Shown: positions 25,588 through 35,729, numbered from the stretch's first letter. The stretch: DNA of 64,000 nt from Chimaeribacter californicus (GCF_002858675.1 NZ_PJZF01000004.1:62001-126000); one strand, 5' to 3'. Notes: generated by a model from the letters alone, not told the origin. Numbers and translations: made by a program.

Positions 25588-26258
25588 TGTTGTCCCTGCT
25601 TGCAATAACAGGAAAATAATCTGCCAACCAAATAAATCCTTCGGGCGGGTTAACCAGGGATTATACTCAGCTGTAACAAGAATTTCTTTCCGCTGAAAAA
25701 TGCGCTAAGAAGTGGCGTCCATCTTTATAGTTGGCGGGATAGTTAGCAGCTGGTGCAATGCTATTTACTTTTCTTTGCAAATTATGTCAATAAATGTAGA
25801 GATAATTCTATTTTCTGGAATATAAATTCCATTTTTAGGCCAAAATGAGATAGCTGAAGGCTGGATAATACATTTCTTATATGAATGCATTCGTAATTAA
25901 TTAGATGATATACAACGTTTTCATCTTACTTTTTAAGAGTAAATGATTGGATTACATAGATTTACAATAACATCACCTATATTTATATTTGTTCGTAACG
26001 GGCGTGACTGTTTTCATGATTATTATTTCAAACATGGTCAGTTTTTATGGGTTAATCATTTGATATGTAAATCAATCAACCATGCCTAAACAAGTTAACG
26101 TAAATCTTGTAATACTGTCGCCAGCATCATGTTATTTGCCTGGCCATTGTAGGATTTTTGTTCATCTCTGCGGTGACGTTGTATGAAATAAAAAATTCAC
26201 AAAGTGGCCACGTCAGCGGTTATTTCACCCGCTTATCTTTACAGCAAGGAGTTTCGCT
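25588..26258. other. Long AT-rich divergent promoter region of the ter locus
   Basis: These 671 bases separate the biosynthetic module from terZ and are strikingly AT-rich compared with both flanks, with many A/T tracts between 25740 and 26200. No coding frame is supported. A candidate terZ promoter is TTGTTC (26158-26163) and TATGAA (26182-26187), 18 bp apart. Such DNA is a typical H-NS target, and an hns gene lies on the same molecule. Confidence 0.55.
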
Positions 26259-26843
26259 ATGGCTATTTCGCTGAGTAAAAACCAATCCGTGTCATTGACC
26301 AAGGAATCCGGGGCAACCGTCACTGCCGTGCATGTGGGCTTAGGCTGGGACGCGGTAAAAGGCAAAGGTATTTTCGGCATGTTTGGCGGCGGCGGTGATA
26401 TCGATCTCGATGCCTCTTGCCTGATGCTCGACAGCGCCGGCCGGGAAGTGGACACCGTCTGGTTCCGCAAGCTGGAATCAAGCTGCGGCTCAGTGATCCA
26501 CAGCGGGGACAACCGCACCGGAGCCGGTGACGGCGACGATGAGGTGATCACCATTAACCTGCGCCGCGTCCCGGCCGGGGTACATCACCTGGCGTTCACC
26601 GTGAACAGCTTTACCGGCCAGAACTTTACCAAGGTCGAAAATGCCGGTGTCCGTATCCTTGATCAGGCCAAAAAAGAGCTGGCGAACTATAACCTGGCGC
26701 AAAAAGGTGAGCACACCGCGCTGTTTATCGCCTCGCTTTCCCGCCACGGTGATGACTGGCAGTTCAAGGCGCACGGCACCCCTGCCAATGGCCGCACCGT
26801 TGAGAGCATGATCCCGATGATCGTCCGTGAACTGGTGGGGTAA
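26259..26843 (+). CDS. terZ: Tellurium resistance protein TerZ
   Basis: This 194-residue TerD-domain protein starts the terZABCDE operon, which gives resistance to tellurite, phage, pore-forming colicins and other stresses. It shows 'MAISLSKNQSVSLTKESG', 'VGLGWDA', 'DIDLDASCLMLD' and '[13 protein letters not shown]', the acidic loops that bind calcium in TerD-family proteins. The extra 'KGIFGMFGGGGD' loop (residues 37-48) is characteristic of TerZ relative to TerD and TerE. An AAGGAG ribosome site precedes it, and terA starts 2 bp after its stop. Confidence 0.95.
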   Translation: MAISLSKNQSVSLTKESGATVTAVHVGLGWDAVKGKGIFGMFGGGGDIDLDASCLMLDSAGREVDTVWFRKLESSCGSVIHSGDNRTGAGDGDDEVITINLRRVPAGVHHLAFTVNSFTGQNFTKVENAGVRILDQAKKELANYNLAQKGEHTALFIASLSRHGDDWQFKAHGTPANGRTVESMIPMIVRELVG

Positions 26844-26845
26844 TC

Positions 26846-28015
26846 ATGACAACCCAGCTTATCGCCGGCGGCAATGCCGCACTGCCTGAAACCACTGTGA
26901 TTGTCCGCATCAAAAGCGGCGTGGCCGCTGATGTGGCTGCCTTCCGCCTGAACGAGCAGGGCAAAACCCGGGTCGATGATGACTTTGTGTTTTACGGGCA
27001 GAAGCAGAGCCAGGATCGCGCCCTGATCCTGCTGACGGAAGGCGCGGTCAGTGCCTTTTCCGTGAATCTGGCGGCGCTGCCGGCGGATGTACAGAAAGTC
27101 GCCTTTACCATTACCCCGGAGGGCAGCCAGTCCGTGCAGGCGCTGCGTTCACTGGCGGTAGGCGTGGAATATAACGGTCAGCCGCAGCTTAATGGTGACG
27201 TCGATCTGGCCGGGCGCAGTGAAGCGGCCCTGATCCTCGGTGAGCTTTACCGCCGCAACGGCGAGTGGAAATTCCGCTTCGTTGCCCAGGGGTTCAACGG
27301 CGGGCTGCAACCACTGGCCGAGCATTATGGCGTGACCATTGATGATACGCCGGAAGAGGCGGCGCCTGCTCCGGCCCCCGCACCGGTCGCTAAACCCCAG
27401 CCGGTCAACCTCAGCAAAGTGACGCTGACCAAAGAGCAGCCGACCATCAATTTGACCAAATCGGTCAACCTGAGCAAAAGCCAGGGCTTCGGCCGCATCC
27501 GCGTTAACCTGAACTGGAACCGCGGCAGCGGCGGCGGGTTCTTCAGCAAACTCAGTGCCGTTGACCTCGATCTCGGGGCCTATATCCGCTTTAAAAATGG
27601 TGAGAAAGAGCTGATCCAGGCGCTCGGCAACCGGTTTGGCCGTTATGACCAGTTCCCCTATGTGCATCTGGAGGGGGATGACCGCACCGGCTCTGTGTCT
27701 GAAGGGGAGTGGCTGAACATCAATGGTGCCCAGTGGGATGAAATCGCGGAAGTGGTGGTATTCGCCTTTATCTACAAAGGCGCGCCGAACTGGGCGAAGA
27801 CAGACGGCGTGGTCACGCTGCAACTGCCGGAACAGCCACCGGTTGAAACGCGCCTCACCGAAGGCGGCACCCGAAATAATATGTGCGCCATTGCCCGCCT
27901 CGAAAACGTTAACGGCACCCTGAAGGTAGAGCGCCTGAACGACTACTTTGCCGGCCATGAGCCCATGGATAAAGCCTACGGTTGGGGATTCAACTGGCGG
28001 GCCGGCAGTAAATAA
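26846..28015 (+). CDS. terA: Tellurium resistance protein TerA
   Basis: This 389-residue protein contains an N-terminal TerD-like half ('GELYRRNGEWKFRFVAQGFNGGLQPLAEHYGV'), a Pro/Ala/Glu-rich linker near residues 170-190, and a second TerD-like domain with paired 'VNLSKVTLTK...INLTKSVNLSK' strands. This matches TerA in length and layout. It is cytoplasmic and probably part of the membrane-associated Ter complex with TerB and TerC (family knowledge). The terA-terB gap is filled by 17-bp repeats. Confidence 0.94.
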   Translation: MTTQLIAGGNAALPETTVIVRIKSGVAADVAAFRLNEQGKTRVDDDFVFYGQKQSQDRALILLTEGAVSAFSVNLAALPADVQKVAFTITPEGSQSVQALRSLAVGVEYNGQPQLNGDVDLAGRSEAALILGELYRRNGEWKFRFVAQGFNGGLQPLAEHYGVTIDDTPEEAAPAPAPAPVAKPQPVNLSKVTLTKEQPTINLTKSVNLSKSQGFGRIRVNLNWNRGSGGGFFSKLSAVDLDLGAYIRFKNGEKELIQALGNRFGRYDQFPYVHLEGDDRTGSVSEGEWLNINGAQWDEIAEVVVFAFIYKGAPNWAKTDGVVTLQLPEQPPVETRLTEGGTRNNMCAIARLENVNGTLKVERLNDYFAGHEPMDKAYGWGFNWRAGSK

Positions 28016-28072
28016 CGATCCGCAGCGCATAACGATCAGCAGTACATAACGATCAGTAGTACATAACAATGA
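28011..28072. repeat. 17-bp tandem repeat between terA and terB
   Basis: About 3.6 imperfect copies of CATAACGATCAGYAGTA start at the terA stop codon (units at 28011, 28028, 28045 and a partial at 28062). It fills nearly the whole 69-bp gap. It looks like local slippage and may alter spacing or translational coupling. Confidence 0.9.
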
Positions 28073-28084
28073 GAGGACTGAACC

Positions 28085-28531
28085 ATGTTTGATTGGGCAA
28101 AGAATAAATTCAATCAGGGCCGTGACACCTTCCTGACTGAAGTCAGCCGGTATAAAGGCAAAGATTTCATGCAGGGCTGCGTGGCGGCCGGCACCTATAT
28201 CGCCTTTGCTGACGGCGTGGTGACGCCGCAGGAAAAGCAGAAACTGGTCAAATATTTCGAGATCAGTGACGCCCTGAAAGTGTTCAGCACGGATGAAGTG
28301 ATCCGTGAATTCCAGAAGCTGTCAGAGAAGTTTGATTTTGACCTGGATATCGGCCGCTCCGAGTGCCTGAAAATCATCGGCAAACTGCGCAATAAACCTG
28401 ACGAAGCGCGGGCAGCGGTGCGGCTCGGGGTGATGATTGCCAAGAGTGATGCCAATTTCGATGACGCCGAAAAACGGGCGCTGATTGAAATTTGCAATGA
28501 GTTGGGCCTCAAGCCTGACGAATTTTTTTAA
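28085..28531 (+). CDS. terB: Tellurium resistance protein TerB
   Basis: This small helical, acidic, metal-binding protein of 148 residues matches TerB (about 150). The core 'GCVAAGTYIAFADGVVTPQEKQKLVKYF' and the repeat-like 'LGVMIAKSDANFDDAEKRALIEICNELGL' show the two symmetrical acidic helices that bind metal. TerB associates with TerC at the inner membrane in the known system. The ribosome site GAGAGGA precedes the ATG. Confidence 0.95.
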   Translation: MFDWAKNKFNQGRDTFLTEVSRYKGKDFMQGCVAAGTYIAFADGVVTPQEKQKLVKYFEISDALKVFSTDEVIREFQKLSEKFDFDLDIGRSECLKIIGKLRNKPDEARAAVRLGVMIAKSDANFDDAEKRALIEICNELGLKPDEFF

Positions 28532-28541
28532 CAGAGAGTAA

Positions 28542-29585
28542 ATGATGGAATCTACCCTGATTGGTTTCCCCGCTGAGACGGTCATCGTCTTTGTGGTGCT
28601 GGCGGTTGCCGCGCTGCTGATTGACTTGCTGGCCCACCGCGGCGATAAGGCCATCAGCCTGAAAAGCGCGATGCTCTGGTCGGTGTTCTGGGTGGCGACA
28701 GCACTGGGCTTCGCCGCTTTTCTCTATTTCCACCACGGTAAAGAGGTGGCCAGCCTGTTCGTCACCGGGTATGCGCTGGAGAAAGTGCTCTCTGTCGATA
28801 ACCTGTTTGTGATGATGGCCATTTTTGCCTGGTTCAAAGTGCCGGATGGCTACCGCCACCGCGTGCTCTACTGGGGCATCATCGGGGCCATCATTTTCCG
28901 TGCGATTTTCGTGGCGATCGGTGCCGGCCTGCTGATGCTCGGCCCATGGGTCGAAATGCTGTTTGCGGTGATTGTGGCCTGGACGGCGGTAATGATGCTG
29001 CGTTCCGGTGACGACGACGACGAGATCGAAGACTACTCCGATCACCTCGCCAACCGGATGGTGCGCCGTTTCTTCCCGGTCTGGCCGAAGCTGGCCGGTA
29101 ACCGCTTCCTGCTGAACTCGCAGGAAGTCAGCGCTGAACTGGAAAAACCGGAGAACAAAGGCTTTGCCTTCACGGTGAAAAAGGGTGCCCGCTATGCCAC
29201 GCCGCTGCTGCTGTGTGTGGCGGTGGTGGAGTTATCCGATGTGATGTTCGCGTTTGACAGCGTCCCGGCCGTGATTGCCGTAAGCCGTGAGCCGCTGATC
29301 GTCTACTCGGCGATGATGTTCGCTATCCTCGGCTTGCGTACCCTCTATTTCGTGCTAGAAGCGCTGCGTAAATATCTGGTGCATCTGGAGAAAGCCGTCA
29401 TTGTGCTGCTGTTCTTCATCGCCTTCAAACTCGGCCTGAATGCCAGCGATCACCTCTGGCACCACGGTTACGGCATCAGCGCCACGGCCAGCCTTTACGT
29501 CGTGCTGGTGGTGCTGGCGCTGGGTATTCTGGCCAGCGTGCTGTTCCCCGGCAAAGAGGCACCGGCAGACGATCGCCAGGGCTGA
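28542..29585 (+). CDS. terC: Tellurium resistance membrane protein TerC
   Basis: This 347-residue integral membrane protein has about nine hydrophobic segments. Conserved intramembrane acids appear in 'EKVLSVDNLFVMMAIFAW' (residues about 80-97) and 'VVELSDVMFAFDSVPAVIAVSREP', features of the TerC family thought to handle divalent metal. The cytosolic acidic loop 'SGDDDDEIEDYSDHLANRMVRRFFP' is present. The start is one of two adjacent ATGs (28542 or 28545). It lies within the ter operon 10 bp after terB. Confidence 0.95.
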   Translation: MMESTLIGFPAETVIVFVVLAVAALLIDLLAHRGDKAISLKSAMLWSVFWVATALGFAAFLYFHHGKEVASLFVTGYALEKVLSVDNLFVMMAIFAWFKVPDGYRHRVLYWGIIGAIIFRAIFVAIGAGLLMLGPWVEMLFAVIVAWTAVMMLRSGDDDDEIEDYSDHLANRMVRRFFPVWPKLAGNRFLLNSQEVSAELEKPENKGFAFTVKKGARYATPLLLCVAVVELSDVMFAFDSVPAVIAVSREPLIVYSAMMFAILGLRTLYFVLEALRKYLVHLEKAVIVLLFFIAFKLGLNASDHLWHHGYGISATASLYVVLVVLALGILASVLFPGKEAPADDRQG

Positions 29586-29651
29586 TCGAACCGGTAAACG
29601 TATTATCCGATGGGGGGATTGCCCCCATCACTCTACATAAAGGAGAACCAC

Positions 29652-30230
29652 ATGGGTGTATCACTTTCCAAAGGCGGCAACGTTTCTTTAAGCAAAACCG
29701 ATCCGAGCCTGAAAAAAGTCCAGGTGGGGTTGGGTTGGGATGCCCGGTCAACGGATGGCCAGGATTTTGACCTGGATGCCTCAGCCTTCCTGTTGCAGGC
29801 CAACGGCAAGGTGGCACAGGACAACGACTTCATTTTTTACAACAACCTGCGTTCCAGCTGCGGTTCCGTTGTGCATCAGGGTGATAACCGCACCGGTGCA
29901 GGTGACGGCGATGATGAAACGCTGGTCGTTGATCTCGCCAGTGTGCCCGCCGGCGTGGATAAGATTGTGTTTACCGTCACTATCCATGACGCCAATACCC
30001 GCCGCCAGAACTTCGGCCAGGTCAGTAACGCCTTTATCCGGCTGGTTAACGCTGAAAGCAAAAATGAAGTGACGCGTTATGACCTGCAGGAAGACAGCTC
30101 CACCGAGATTGCGATGATCTTCGGTGAGCTTTACCGCCATAACGGCGAGTGGAAATTCCGCGCCGTCGGGCAGGGCTTCGCGGGCGGCTTGTCTGCCCTG
30201 TGCGGTAACTTTGGCATCAACGCCGCGTAA
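29652..30230 (+). CDS. terD: Tellurium resistance protein TerD
   Basis: This 192-residue calcium-binding TerD-domain protein has '[18 protein letters not shown]', '[22 protein letters not shown]', '[24 protein letters not shown]' and a C-terminal '[19 protein letters not shown]'. The ATG at 29652 has AAGGAG upstream and gives the family N-terminus; the 14 extra codons of the open frame upstream are not conserved. It is 66 bp after terC and is a close paralogue of the following terE. Confidence 0.95.
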   Translation: MGVSLSKGGNVSLSKTDPSLKKVQVGLGWDARSTDGQDFDLDASAFLLQANGKVAQDNDFIFYNNLRSSCGSVVHQGDNRTGAGDGDDETLVVDLASVPAGVDKIVFTVTIHDANTRRQNFGQVSNAFIRLVNAESKNEVTRYDLQEDSSTEIAMIFGELYRHNGEWKFRAVGQGFAGGLSALCGNFGINAA

Positions 30231-30302
30231 GGCGTTGAACAACGCTTTCTCCGTACCGCCATGCGTGCGGTACGTATTCAACTTAATGATAAGGAAGAGA
30301 TT

Positions 30303-30878
30303 ATGGCAGTTTCACTGAAAAAAGGCGGCAACGTCTCCTTAACCAAAGAAGCCCCGTCAATGAAAACCGTGCTGTTCGGCCTCGGCTGGGACTCACGTAA
30401 AACCGACGGCAGCGCCTTTGACCTGGACGCTTCCGCCTTTATCGTTGGCGAAGATGACAAAGTGCTCTCTGACGCCAGCTTCATCTTCTTCAATAACAAA
30501 ACCAGCGCCTGCGGCGGCGTGGTGCACCAGGGCGATAACCGCACCGGTGAAGGCGCGGGGGATGACGAGCAGCTGCTGATCCACCTGGACAAAGTCGACG
30601 CCTCTGCCAAGAAAGTGGTATTTGCGGTGACGATTTATGAAGCAGAAGAGCGTAAGCAGAACTTCGGCATGGTCACCAACGCCTTTATCCGCGCGGTGAA
30701 TAATGACGACCAGACCGAACTGGCACGTTATGACCTCTCTGAAGATGCCGCGACCGAAACCGCGATGATCTTTGGTGAACTCTACCGCCACAACGGCGAG
30801 TGGAAATTCAAAGCGGTCGGCCAGGGCTACGAAGGCGGCCTGTCGGCGCTGGCGAAAGGCTTTGGCGTCAATATCTGA
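30303..30878 (+). CDS. terE: Tellurium resistance protein TerE
   Basis: This 191-residue TerD-domain paralogue has '[20 protein letters not shown]', '[23 protein letters not shown]' and '[19 protein letters not shown]'. It closes the operon, since a strong terminator follows; no terF is present. TerD and TerE are near-duplicates over their whole length. The ATG at 30303 is preceded by AAGGAAGAG. Confidence 0.95.
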   Translation: MAVSLKKGGNVSLTKEAPSMKTVLFGLGWDSRKTDGSAFDLDASAFIVGEDDKVLSDASFIFFNNKTSACGGVVHQGDNRTGEGAGDDEQLLIHLDKVDASAKKVVFAVTIYEAEERKQNFGMVTNAFIRAVNNDDQTELARYDLSEDAATETAMIFGELYRHNGEWKFKAVGQGYEGGLSALAKGFGVNI

Positions 30879-30895
30879 TCCTGTTATCAGCACTG

Positions 30896-30922
30896 AAAAA
30901 CCCGGCGATGCCGGGTTTTTTT
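30896..30922 (+). terminator. Rho-independent terminator of the ter operon
   Basis: The arms AAAAACCCGGC and GCCGGGTTTTT enclose GAT and end in seven T residues, 17 bp after the terE stop. Confidence 0.92.
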
Positions 30923-31045
30923 ATGCCGCTAACCGGGAGATTTCCTCTCTTCACGTCTGCGCTATTCCCTATTATCTGTGATGCTATTCTCCTTTTGCCT
31001 CTTTCCCGTTTGCCTTTTATATTCAATTTTATGAAGATAAAAATA

Positions 31046-31059
31046 TTCAATAAATTGAA
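31046..31059. promoter_or_regulatory. Small palindrome upstream of yhfZ
   Basis: TTCAATAAATTGAA is a perfect inverted repeat with a two-base centre. It lies 9 bp before the yhfZ start and overlaps its ribosome-site region. A similar half-site, TTCAATTTTATGAA, occurs at 31022-31035. Autoregulation by YhfZ is possible (inference). Confidence 0.35.
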
Positions 31060-31067
31060 GGTTAATA

Positions 31068-31973
31068 ATGAGCCGTAGCTTTATCAAAAAAGAGGGCGTC
31101 GCCCAGGCCAGCCTGGCGCGTTATCTGTTGGGTGAGAAAGCCGGCAACCGGCTGAAAACCATCGATGAACTGGCGACCGAGTGCCGGTTCTCTGTCGGGC
31201 TGATGCAGGCGGCGTTAAAAACGCTGGAAAAGGCGGGCGCGATCGCCGTGGAACGGCGCGGGCGTAACGGCAGTTATCTGGTTGCGATGGATAACAAAGC
31301 CCTGCTGGTTTTCGCCGACATCGGCAATGTGGTATGCGCGATGCCGTTGCCTTACACCCGGCTCTACGAGGGGTTAGCCAGCGGCCTGAAAGCGCAGTTT
31401 GAAGGCATTCCCTTTTACTACGCACATATGCGCGGGTCAGATGTCCGCGTGGAATGCCTGCTTAACGGCGTATATGACCTGGCGGTGGTCTCCCGGCTGG
31501 CGGCCGGGAGCTACCTCAACAAAGGCAATGTATGCATGGCGTTGACGCTGGGGCCGCATACCTATGTGGATGGACATAAAGTGATCTGCCGCGCCGGGGA
31601 AATGCAGCAAATCAGGCGCGTCGGGCTGGATCCCCGTTCGGCGGATCAGCGCATCATGACGGAGATCGTGTTCTCCGGCAGGCCGGTTGAGTTGCGGGAA
31701 ATCTCCTATCACGAGTCGCTGAACAGCATTGCCCGGCGCGAGATTGACGCCGTGATCTGGAACGTCAGCAATGAGGCGGATCTTCACGCCCAGGGGCTGG
31801 TCGCAACGCCGCTGGCAGGCGATCCACGCATTGAGCAGGCCACCGAAGCGGTGGTGCTGACCCGCGCCGACGATATTCCCCTTCAGCAGTTATTGCGCAC
31901 GGTGGTGGACAAACACGCCCTGCTTGCCCATCAGCAACGTGTGGTGAGCGGGGAGCAGGAGCCGAGTTACTGA
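31068..31973 (+). CDS. yhfZ: YhfZ, predicted transcriptional regulator of the yhf operon
   Basis: This 301-residue protein has the same length as E. coli YhfZ. An N-terminal winged helix ('RLKTIDELATECRFSVGLMQAALKTLEKAGAIAVERRGRNGSYL', residues about 28-70) is followed by an effector domain of the periplasmic-binding-protein type. It begins an eight-gene colinear operon yhfZ-Y-X-W-php-yhfU-T-S, here with its own promoter region after the ter terminator. It likely regulates the operon in response to a metabolite; this is inference, as the effector is unknown to me. Confidence 0.9.
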   Translation: MSRSFIKKEGVAQASLARYLLGEKAGNRLKTIDELATECRFSVGLMQAALKTLEKAGAIAVERRGRNGSYLVAMDNKALLVFADIGNVVCAMPLPYTRLYEGLASGLKAQFEGIPFYYAHMRGSDVRVECLLNGVYDLAVVSRLAAGSYLNKGNVCMALTLGPHTYVDGHKVICRAGEMQQIRRVGLDPRSADQRIMTEIVFSGRPVELREISYHESLNSIARREIDAVIWNVSNEADLHAQGLVATPLAGDPRIEQATEAVVLTRADDIPLQQLLRTVVDKHALLAHQQRVVSGEQEPSY

Positions 31974-31991
31974 TTCCGACAAGGAGAAGCG

Positions 31992-32348
31992 ATGGAAAAG
32001 CGGCTGCATTTACTGTGTCAGGCCGGGTTACTCGATCAGGACATCCATGACGGCATGTTGCATGTCGTGAACCAGCTTGAAACCTGCTGGGCCATCCCGG
32101 TGCGCAACGCGCAGGGGGAGATGGCGATAACCCATATGGCGAACGCGCTGATGCGCAGCCGCCGGGGTGAAATCATCGCGCCGCTGGATGATGCCTTGCT
32201 CGGGGAGATAGCCGCCTCTGAGGCGTATGACGAGCTGTTGCGCATCCAGGAGGCATTGCTGGCGCCGTTTGCTGTCACGCTGCATGCCAATGAACAGGGC
32301 TATCTGCTGGCGAATCTGTTCAGCCTCTGGCAGGCGGGCCGGTACTGA
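31992..32348 (+). CDS. yhfY: YhfY, PRD-like small protein
   Basis: This 118-residue helical protein is in the position and of the size of E. coli YhfY. It has the pattern of a PTS-regulation-domain-like (PRD) fragment: 'HVVNQLETCWAIPVRNAQGEMAITHMANALMR', with a conserved His in the middle. No catalytic motif is seen. It has a ribosome site AAGGAG 8 bp before the ATG, and it ends close to yhfX. Confidence 0.85.
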   Translation: MEKRLHLLCQAGLLDQDIHDGMLHVVNQLETCWAIPVRNAQGEMAITHMANALMRSRRGEIIAPLDDALLGEIAASEAYDELLRIQEALLAPFAVTLHANEQGYLLANLFSLWQAGRY

Positions 32349-32427
32349 GGGTGACTGTTTTATGCTAAATATTCAAAAAAATGATGATTTAAAGGCGTGT
32401 TTCCACAGGAAGTTGCGAGGCAAGGGC

Positions 32428-33603
32428 ATGTTTATTGACGCACTCAAGGCACAAAACCCGGCACTGATTCAGGCTGCGCAGAGTTTATGGCGGCAGGGCG
32501 CTATTCTGCCGGACACCTATGTCATTGATGTCGATCAGGTGTTGGAAAACGGGCGTCGTTTACTGGCGGCCGCCGAGCGCCATGGCATCACGCTTTACCT
32601 GATGACCAAACAACTGGGGCGCAATCCCTGGCTGGCGAAACGGCTTATCGCGCTTGGTTTTCGCGGAGCCGTCGCGGTGGATTTTAAGGAAACCCGCATG
32701 CTGCGTCAGGCTGGTGTGACAGTGTCACATGCCGGCCATCTGGTACAGCTGCCGGACAGCCGGATAAGGGCAAGTGTTGCTTTGCCGACGGAGATCATCA
32801 CCGTGTTCAGCCTGGAAAAAGCACGGGCGATCTCGGCAGCCGCCCAGTGCTGCGGGCGGGTACAGCCGGTGATGCTCAAAATCTATGCCGATCGGGACAT
32901 CCTCTATCCGGGGCAGGAGGCCGGGTTTCCGCTCTCCGCACTTGATGAAGTGGCGGCCGCAATCCGTTCACTGCCGGGCGTGCGGCTGACCGGGCTGACG
33001 CATTTCCCCTGCCTGCTCTGGAATGAGGCCCGGCAGCAAACCGAGCCCACGGCCAATCTTCATACGCTGCTTTGCGCCCGCGACCGGTTACGCGCGCAGG
33101 GTTTTGACATCACCCAAGTCAATGCACCCTCCGCCACAAGCTGCCGTACGTTACCGCTGCTGGCGAAGTATGGCGTAACCCATGCGGAGCCGGGCCACGC
33201 GCTGACCGGCACCTTGCCTGCCAATCAGTACGGCAGCCAGCCGGAACGCATCGCCATGCTCTATCTCACTGAGGTCTCCCACCATTTCCAGGGGAAAAGT
33301 TACTGCTTTGGTGGCGGCTACTACCGCCGCGGCCACGCGCAACACGCGTTGGTTTACCCGCCCTCCGGCCAGTGTGCCGTACCGGCCCGCCTGCTGCCGG
33401 TGGATGAGCGCAGCATCGATTACCACCTCCCGCTGGCGGGGGAGTTCCCGGTCGGCAGCGCGGTGGTGATGTGTTTCCGGACGCAGATTTTTGTCACCCG
33501 CAGTGACGTGGCGCTGGTGAGCGGCATCAGCAGCGGCAACCCGGTGCTGACTGCGCTGTATGACAGCCTGGGAAACCCGGTAGCAGGAGGTGAACATGGG
33601 TAA
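32428..33603 (+). CDS. yhfX: YhfX, PLP-dependent alanine-racemase-like enzyme
   Basis: This 391-residue enzyme has the fold-type III PLP barrel typical of alanine racemases and amino-acid deacetylases. '[16 protein letters not shown]', '[23 protein letters not shown]' (the Lys of MTKQ is the probable PLP lysine) and '[18 protein letters not shown]' are clear. The start at 32428 reproduces the E. coli N-terminus ([14 protein letters not shown]) and has a GAGG site; ATG 32362 is a longer alternative. Its stop overlaps yhfW by 8 bp. The substrate is not known to me. Confidence 0.9.
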   Translation: MFIDALKAQNPALIQAAQSLWRQGAILPDTYVIDVDQVLENGRRLLAAAERHGITLYLMTKQLGRNPWLAKRLIALGFRGAVAVDFKETRMLRQAGVTVSHAGHLVQLPDSRIRASVALPTEIITVFSLEKARAISAAAQCCGRVQPVMLKIYADRDILYPGQEAGFPLSALDEVAAAIRSLPGVRLTGLTHFPCLLWNEARQQTEPTANLHTLLCARDRLRAQGFDITQVNAPSATSCRTLPLLAKYGVTHAEPGHALTGTLPANQYGSQPERIAMLYLTEVSHHFQGKSYCFGGGYYRRGHAQHALVYPPSGQCAVPARLLPVDERSIDYHLPLAGEFPVGSAVVMCFRTQIFVTRSDVALVSGISSGNPVLTALYDSLGNPVAGGEHG

Positions 33604-34837
33604 GTGTGTGGTCGTGGTGATCGACAGTTTTGGCGTGGGCGCAATGGACGATGTGCCGGCGGTCAGGCCGCAGGATAGCGGCGCAAACACCTGCGGGCAT
33701 ATTTTGCAGCAGCTACCCACGTTGCGTTTACCGGTGCTGGAGCGGCTCGGCCTGATCAATGCGCTGGGCTACGCCGCCGGGGCGATGGTGCCATCGGCAA
33801 CGGCGGTGTACGGCACGGCGGCCTTGCAGCACGAGGGCGGCGATACCTTTATGGGCCATCAGGAGATTCTCGGCACCCGTTCGCAACGCCCGTTGTGCCT
33901 GCCGTTTTCGGCGGTGATTGATAAGGTGGAACAGGCGTTGCGGGCGGCGGGCTACCGGGTAGAGCGCCGGGGTGATGGCCTGCATTTTCTGTGGGTCAAT
34001 CAGGCGGTGGCAGTGGGTGATAACCTTGAAGCCGATCCCGGCCAGGTGTTCAACGTCAGCGCCAATCTGGCGGCGATCCCGTTCGACGAGGTGCGCCACA
34101 TCGGGAGCCTTGTCCGGCGCGTGGTGCCGGTCGGCCGCGTGATTGCCTTTGGCGGCTGGCTGGAAAGCAGCCACCAGCTCCTGAATGCTACCGAAACTCT
34201 TGAGGCGACGTACATCGGCATCAATGCCCCGCGTTCCGGCGTTTACCAGCACGGTTTTCAGGTGGTGCATCTGGGTTACGGCGTCGATGCGGCGGTTCAG
34301 GTGCCGCAAAAGCTGCATGAGGCGGGCATCCAGACCGTGCTGGTGGGCAAAGTGGCGGATATTGTGCACAACCCGCATGGGGTGAATTACCCAAACCGGG
34401 TCGATACGCAGCAGATCATGGACATCACCCTGAAGGAAACCCAAAAACCGGGTGACCGGTTTATCTGCACCAATATTCAGGAAACTGATCTGGCCGGGCA
34501 CGCGCAGGACGTGAAGCGTTATGCGGAGTGCCTGCAAATAACCGATAAAAACCTCGGCCGCCTGATGGGCGCGATGCAGCCCGGCGATTGCCTGATAGTC
34601 ATGGCGGACCACGGCAACGATCCCACGATCGGCCACAGCAAACATACGCGCGAAAAGGTGCCGCTGCTGGTCTGGCAGCCGGGGATCGCCCCGGCCTGCC
34701 TGGGTGCCAGGAAGACCTTGTCAGACGTGGGCGCGACGGTCTGCGCCTTCTTCAGCGCGGCCGCCCCGCAGAACGGCACGTCATTTCTTCCCTTATTGCA
34801 CACCTCTGCGGCGGGCGGGGGAGGTCACCATGGCTGA
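33596..34837 (+). CDS. yhfW: YhfW, phosphopentomutase-like metalloenzyme
   Basis: This 413-residue protein of the alkaline-phosphatase superfamily resembles phosphopentomutase (DeoB). The metal-site motifs are '[14 protein letters not shown]' at residues 5-18 and '[28 protein letters not shown]' in the C-terminal third. '[14 protein letters not shown]' contains the family's catalytic Thr region. AGGAGG immediately precedes the start, and the gene overlaps both neighbours by 8 bp. It presumably isomerises or hydrolyses a sugar phosphate in the yhf pathway. Confidence 0.9.
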   Translation: MGKCVVVVIDSFGVGAMDDVPAVRPQDSGANTCGHILQQLPTLRLPVLERLGLINALGYAAGAMVPSATAVYGTAALQHEGGDTFMGHQEILGTRSQRPLCLPFSAVIDKVEQALRAAGYRVERRGDGLHFLWVNQAVAVGDNLEADPGQVFNVSANLAAIPFDEVRHIGSLVRRVVPVGRVIAFGGWLESSHQLLNATETLEATYIGINAPRSGVYQHGFQVVHLGYGVDAAVQVPQKLHEAGIQTVLVGKVADIVHNPHGVNYPNRVDTQQIMDITLKETQKPGDRFICTNIQETDLAGHAQDVKRYAECLQITDKNLGRLMGAMQPGDCLIVMADHGNDPTIGHSKHTREKVPLLVWQPGIAPACLGARKTLSDVGATVCAFFSAAAPQNGTSFLPLLHTSAAGGGGHHG

Positions 34838-35720
34838 GCAACCGCGCATCGATGCATCAGGCTATACCTACGCGCATGAACACCTCTGCCTGGATCTCTC
34901 CGCCTTCAAACAGGATGACGATTGCCGCCTGGATCAGTACGACCTGATCTGCGCCGAGATGCGATCGCTCTACGCGCTGGGGGTGCGCAACCTCATTGAG
35001 GTGACTAACCGTTACATGGGGCGCAACCCCGAGTTTATGCTGGAGATTATGCGCACAAGCGGCATCAACGTGATCGCCTCGACCGGCTATTACCAGCAGG
35101 CGTTTTACCCGGCGCACGTGGCGGCCGCCCGTGTGGAAACCCTGGCGCAGGAGATGATAGACGACATCGAACGCGGCATTGACGGCACCGGGCTGAAGGC
35201 CGGGGTAATCGCGGAAATAGGCTCAAGCGCCGGGGTGATCACGCCGGACGAGGCGAAAGTCTTTAAGGCTGCCGCGATAGCGCACCGGGAAACCGGGCGG
35301 CCCATTTCCACGCATACCACCCTCGGCACGATGGGCCTTGAGCAACTGGCGCTGCTGAAACGGCACGGCGTCGATCCCGCCCGTGTGGTGATCGGCCATT
35401 GTGACCTGAAAGAGAACCTCGACACGATCCTGCGCCTGATCGGGCAGGGCGCGTATGTGCAGTTCGATACCATCGGCAAAAACAGTTACTACCCGGACAT
35501 AAAACGTGTGGCGATGCTGCGGCAGATCGCCGCCCGCGGGCTGCTCGGCCACGTCATGCTCTCGATGGACATCACCCGCCGTTCCCACCTGCGCACCAAC
35601 GGCGGCCCCGGTTTTGGTTATTTGCTGACAACGTTTGTGCCGTTAGTGCAGGAGGCGGGCTTTAGCCAGGCCGACGTTGAGTTGATGTTACGTGACAACC
35701 CCTCTCTCTTCTTTAACTAA
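34830..35720 (+). CDS. php: Phosphotriesterase-homology protein (Php/YhfV)
   Basis: This 296-residue TIM-barrel metallohydrolase belongs to the phosphotriesterase/lactonase family. The binuclear metal ligands are visible: '[11 protein letters not shown]' (HxH, residues about 14-16), 'STHTT', '[11 protein letters not shown]' and '[12 protein letters not shown]'. Family members hydrolyse lactones or phosphoesters. The ATG at 34830 overlaps the yhfW stop and has GGGGAGG upstream, in keeping with E. coli Php length (292). Confidence 0.93.
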   Translation: MAEQPRIDASGYTYAHEHLCLDLSAFKQDDDCRLDQYDLICAEMRSLYALGVRNLIEVTNRYMGRNPEFMLEIMRTSGINVIASTGYYQQAFYPAHVAAARVETLAQEMIDDIERGIDGTGLKAGVIAEIGSSAGVITPDEAKVFKAAAIAHRETGRPISTHTTLGTMGLEQLALLKRHGVDPARVVIGHCDLKENLDTILRLIGQGAYVQFDTIGKNSYYPDIKRVAMLRQIAARGLLGHVMLSMDITRRSHLRTNGGPGFGYLLTTFVPLVQEAGFSQADVELMLRDNPSLFFN

Positions 35721-35729
35721 GGATTCCCC

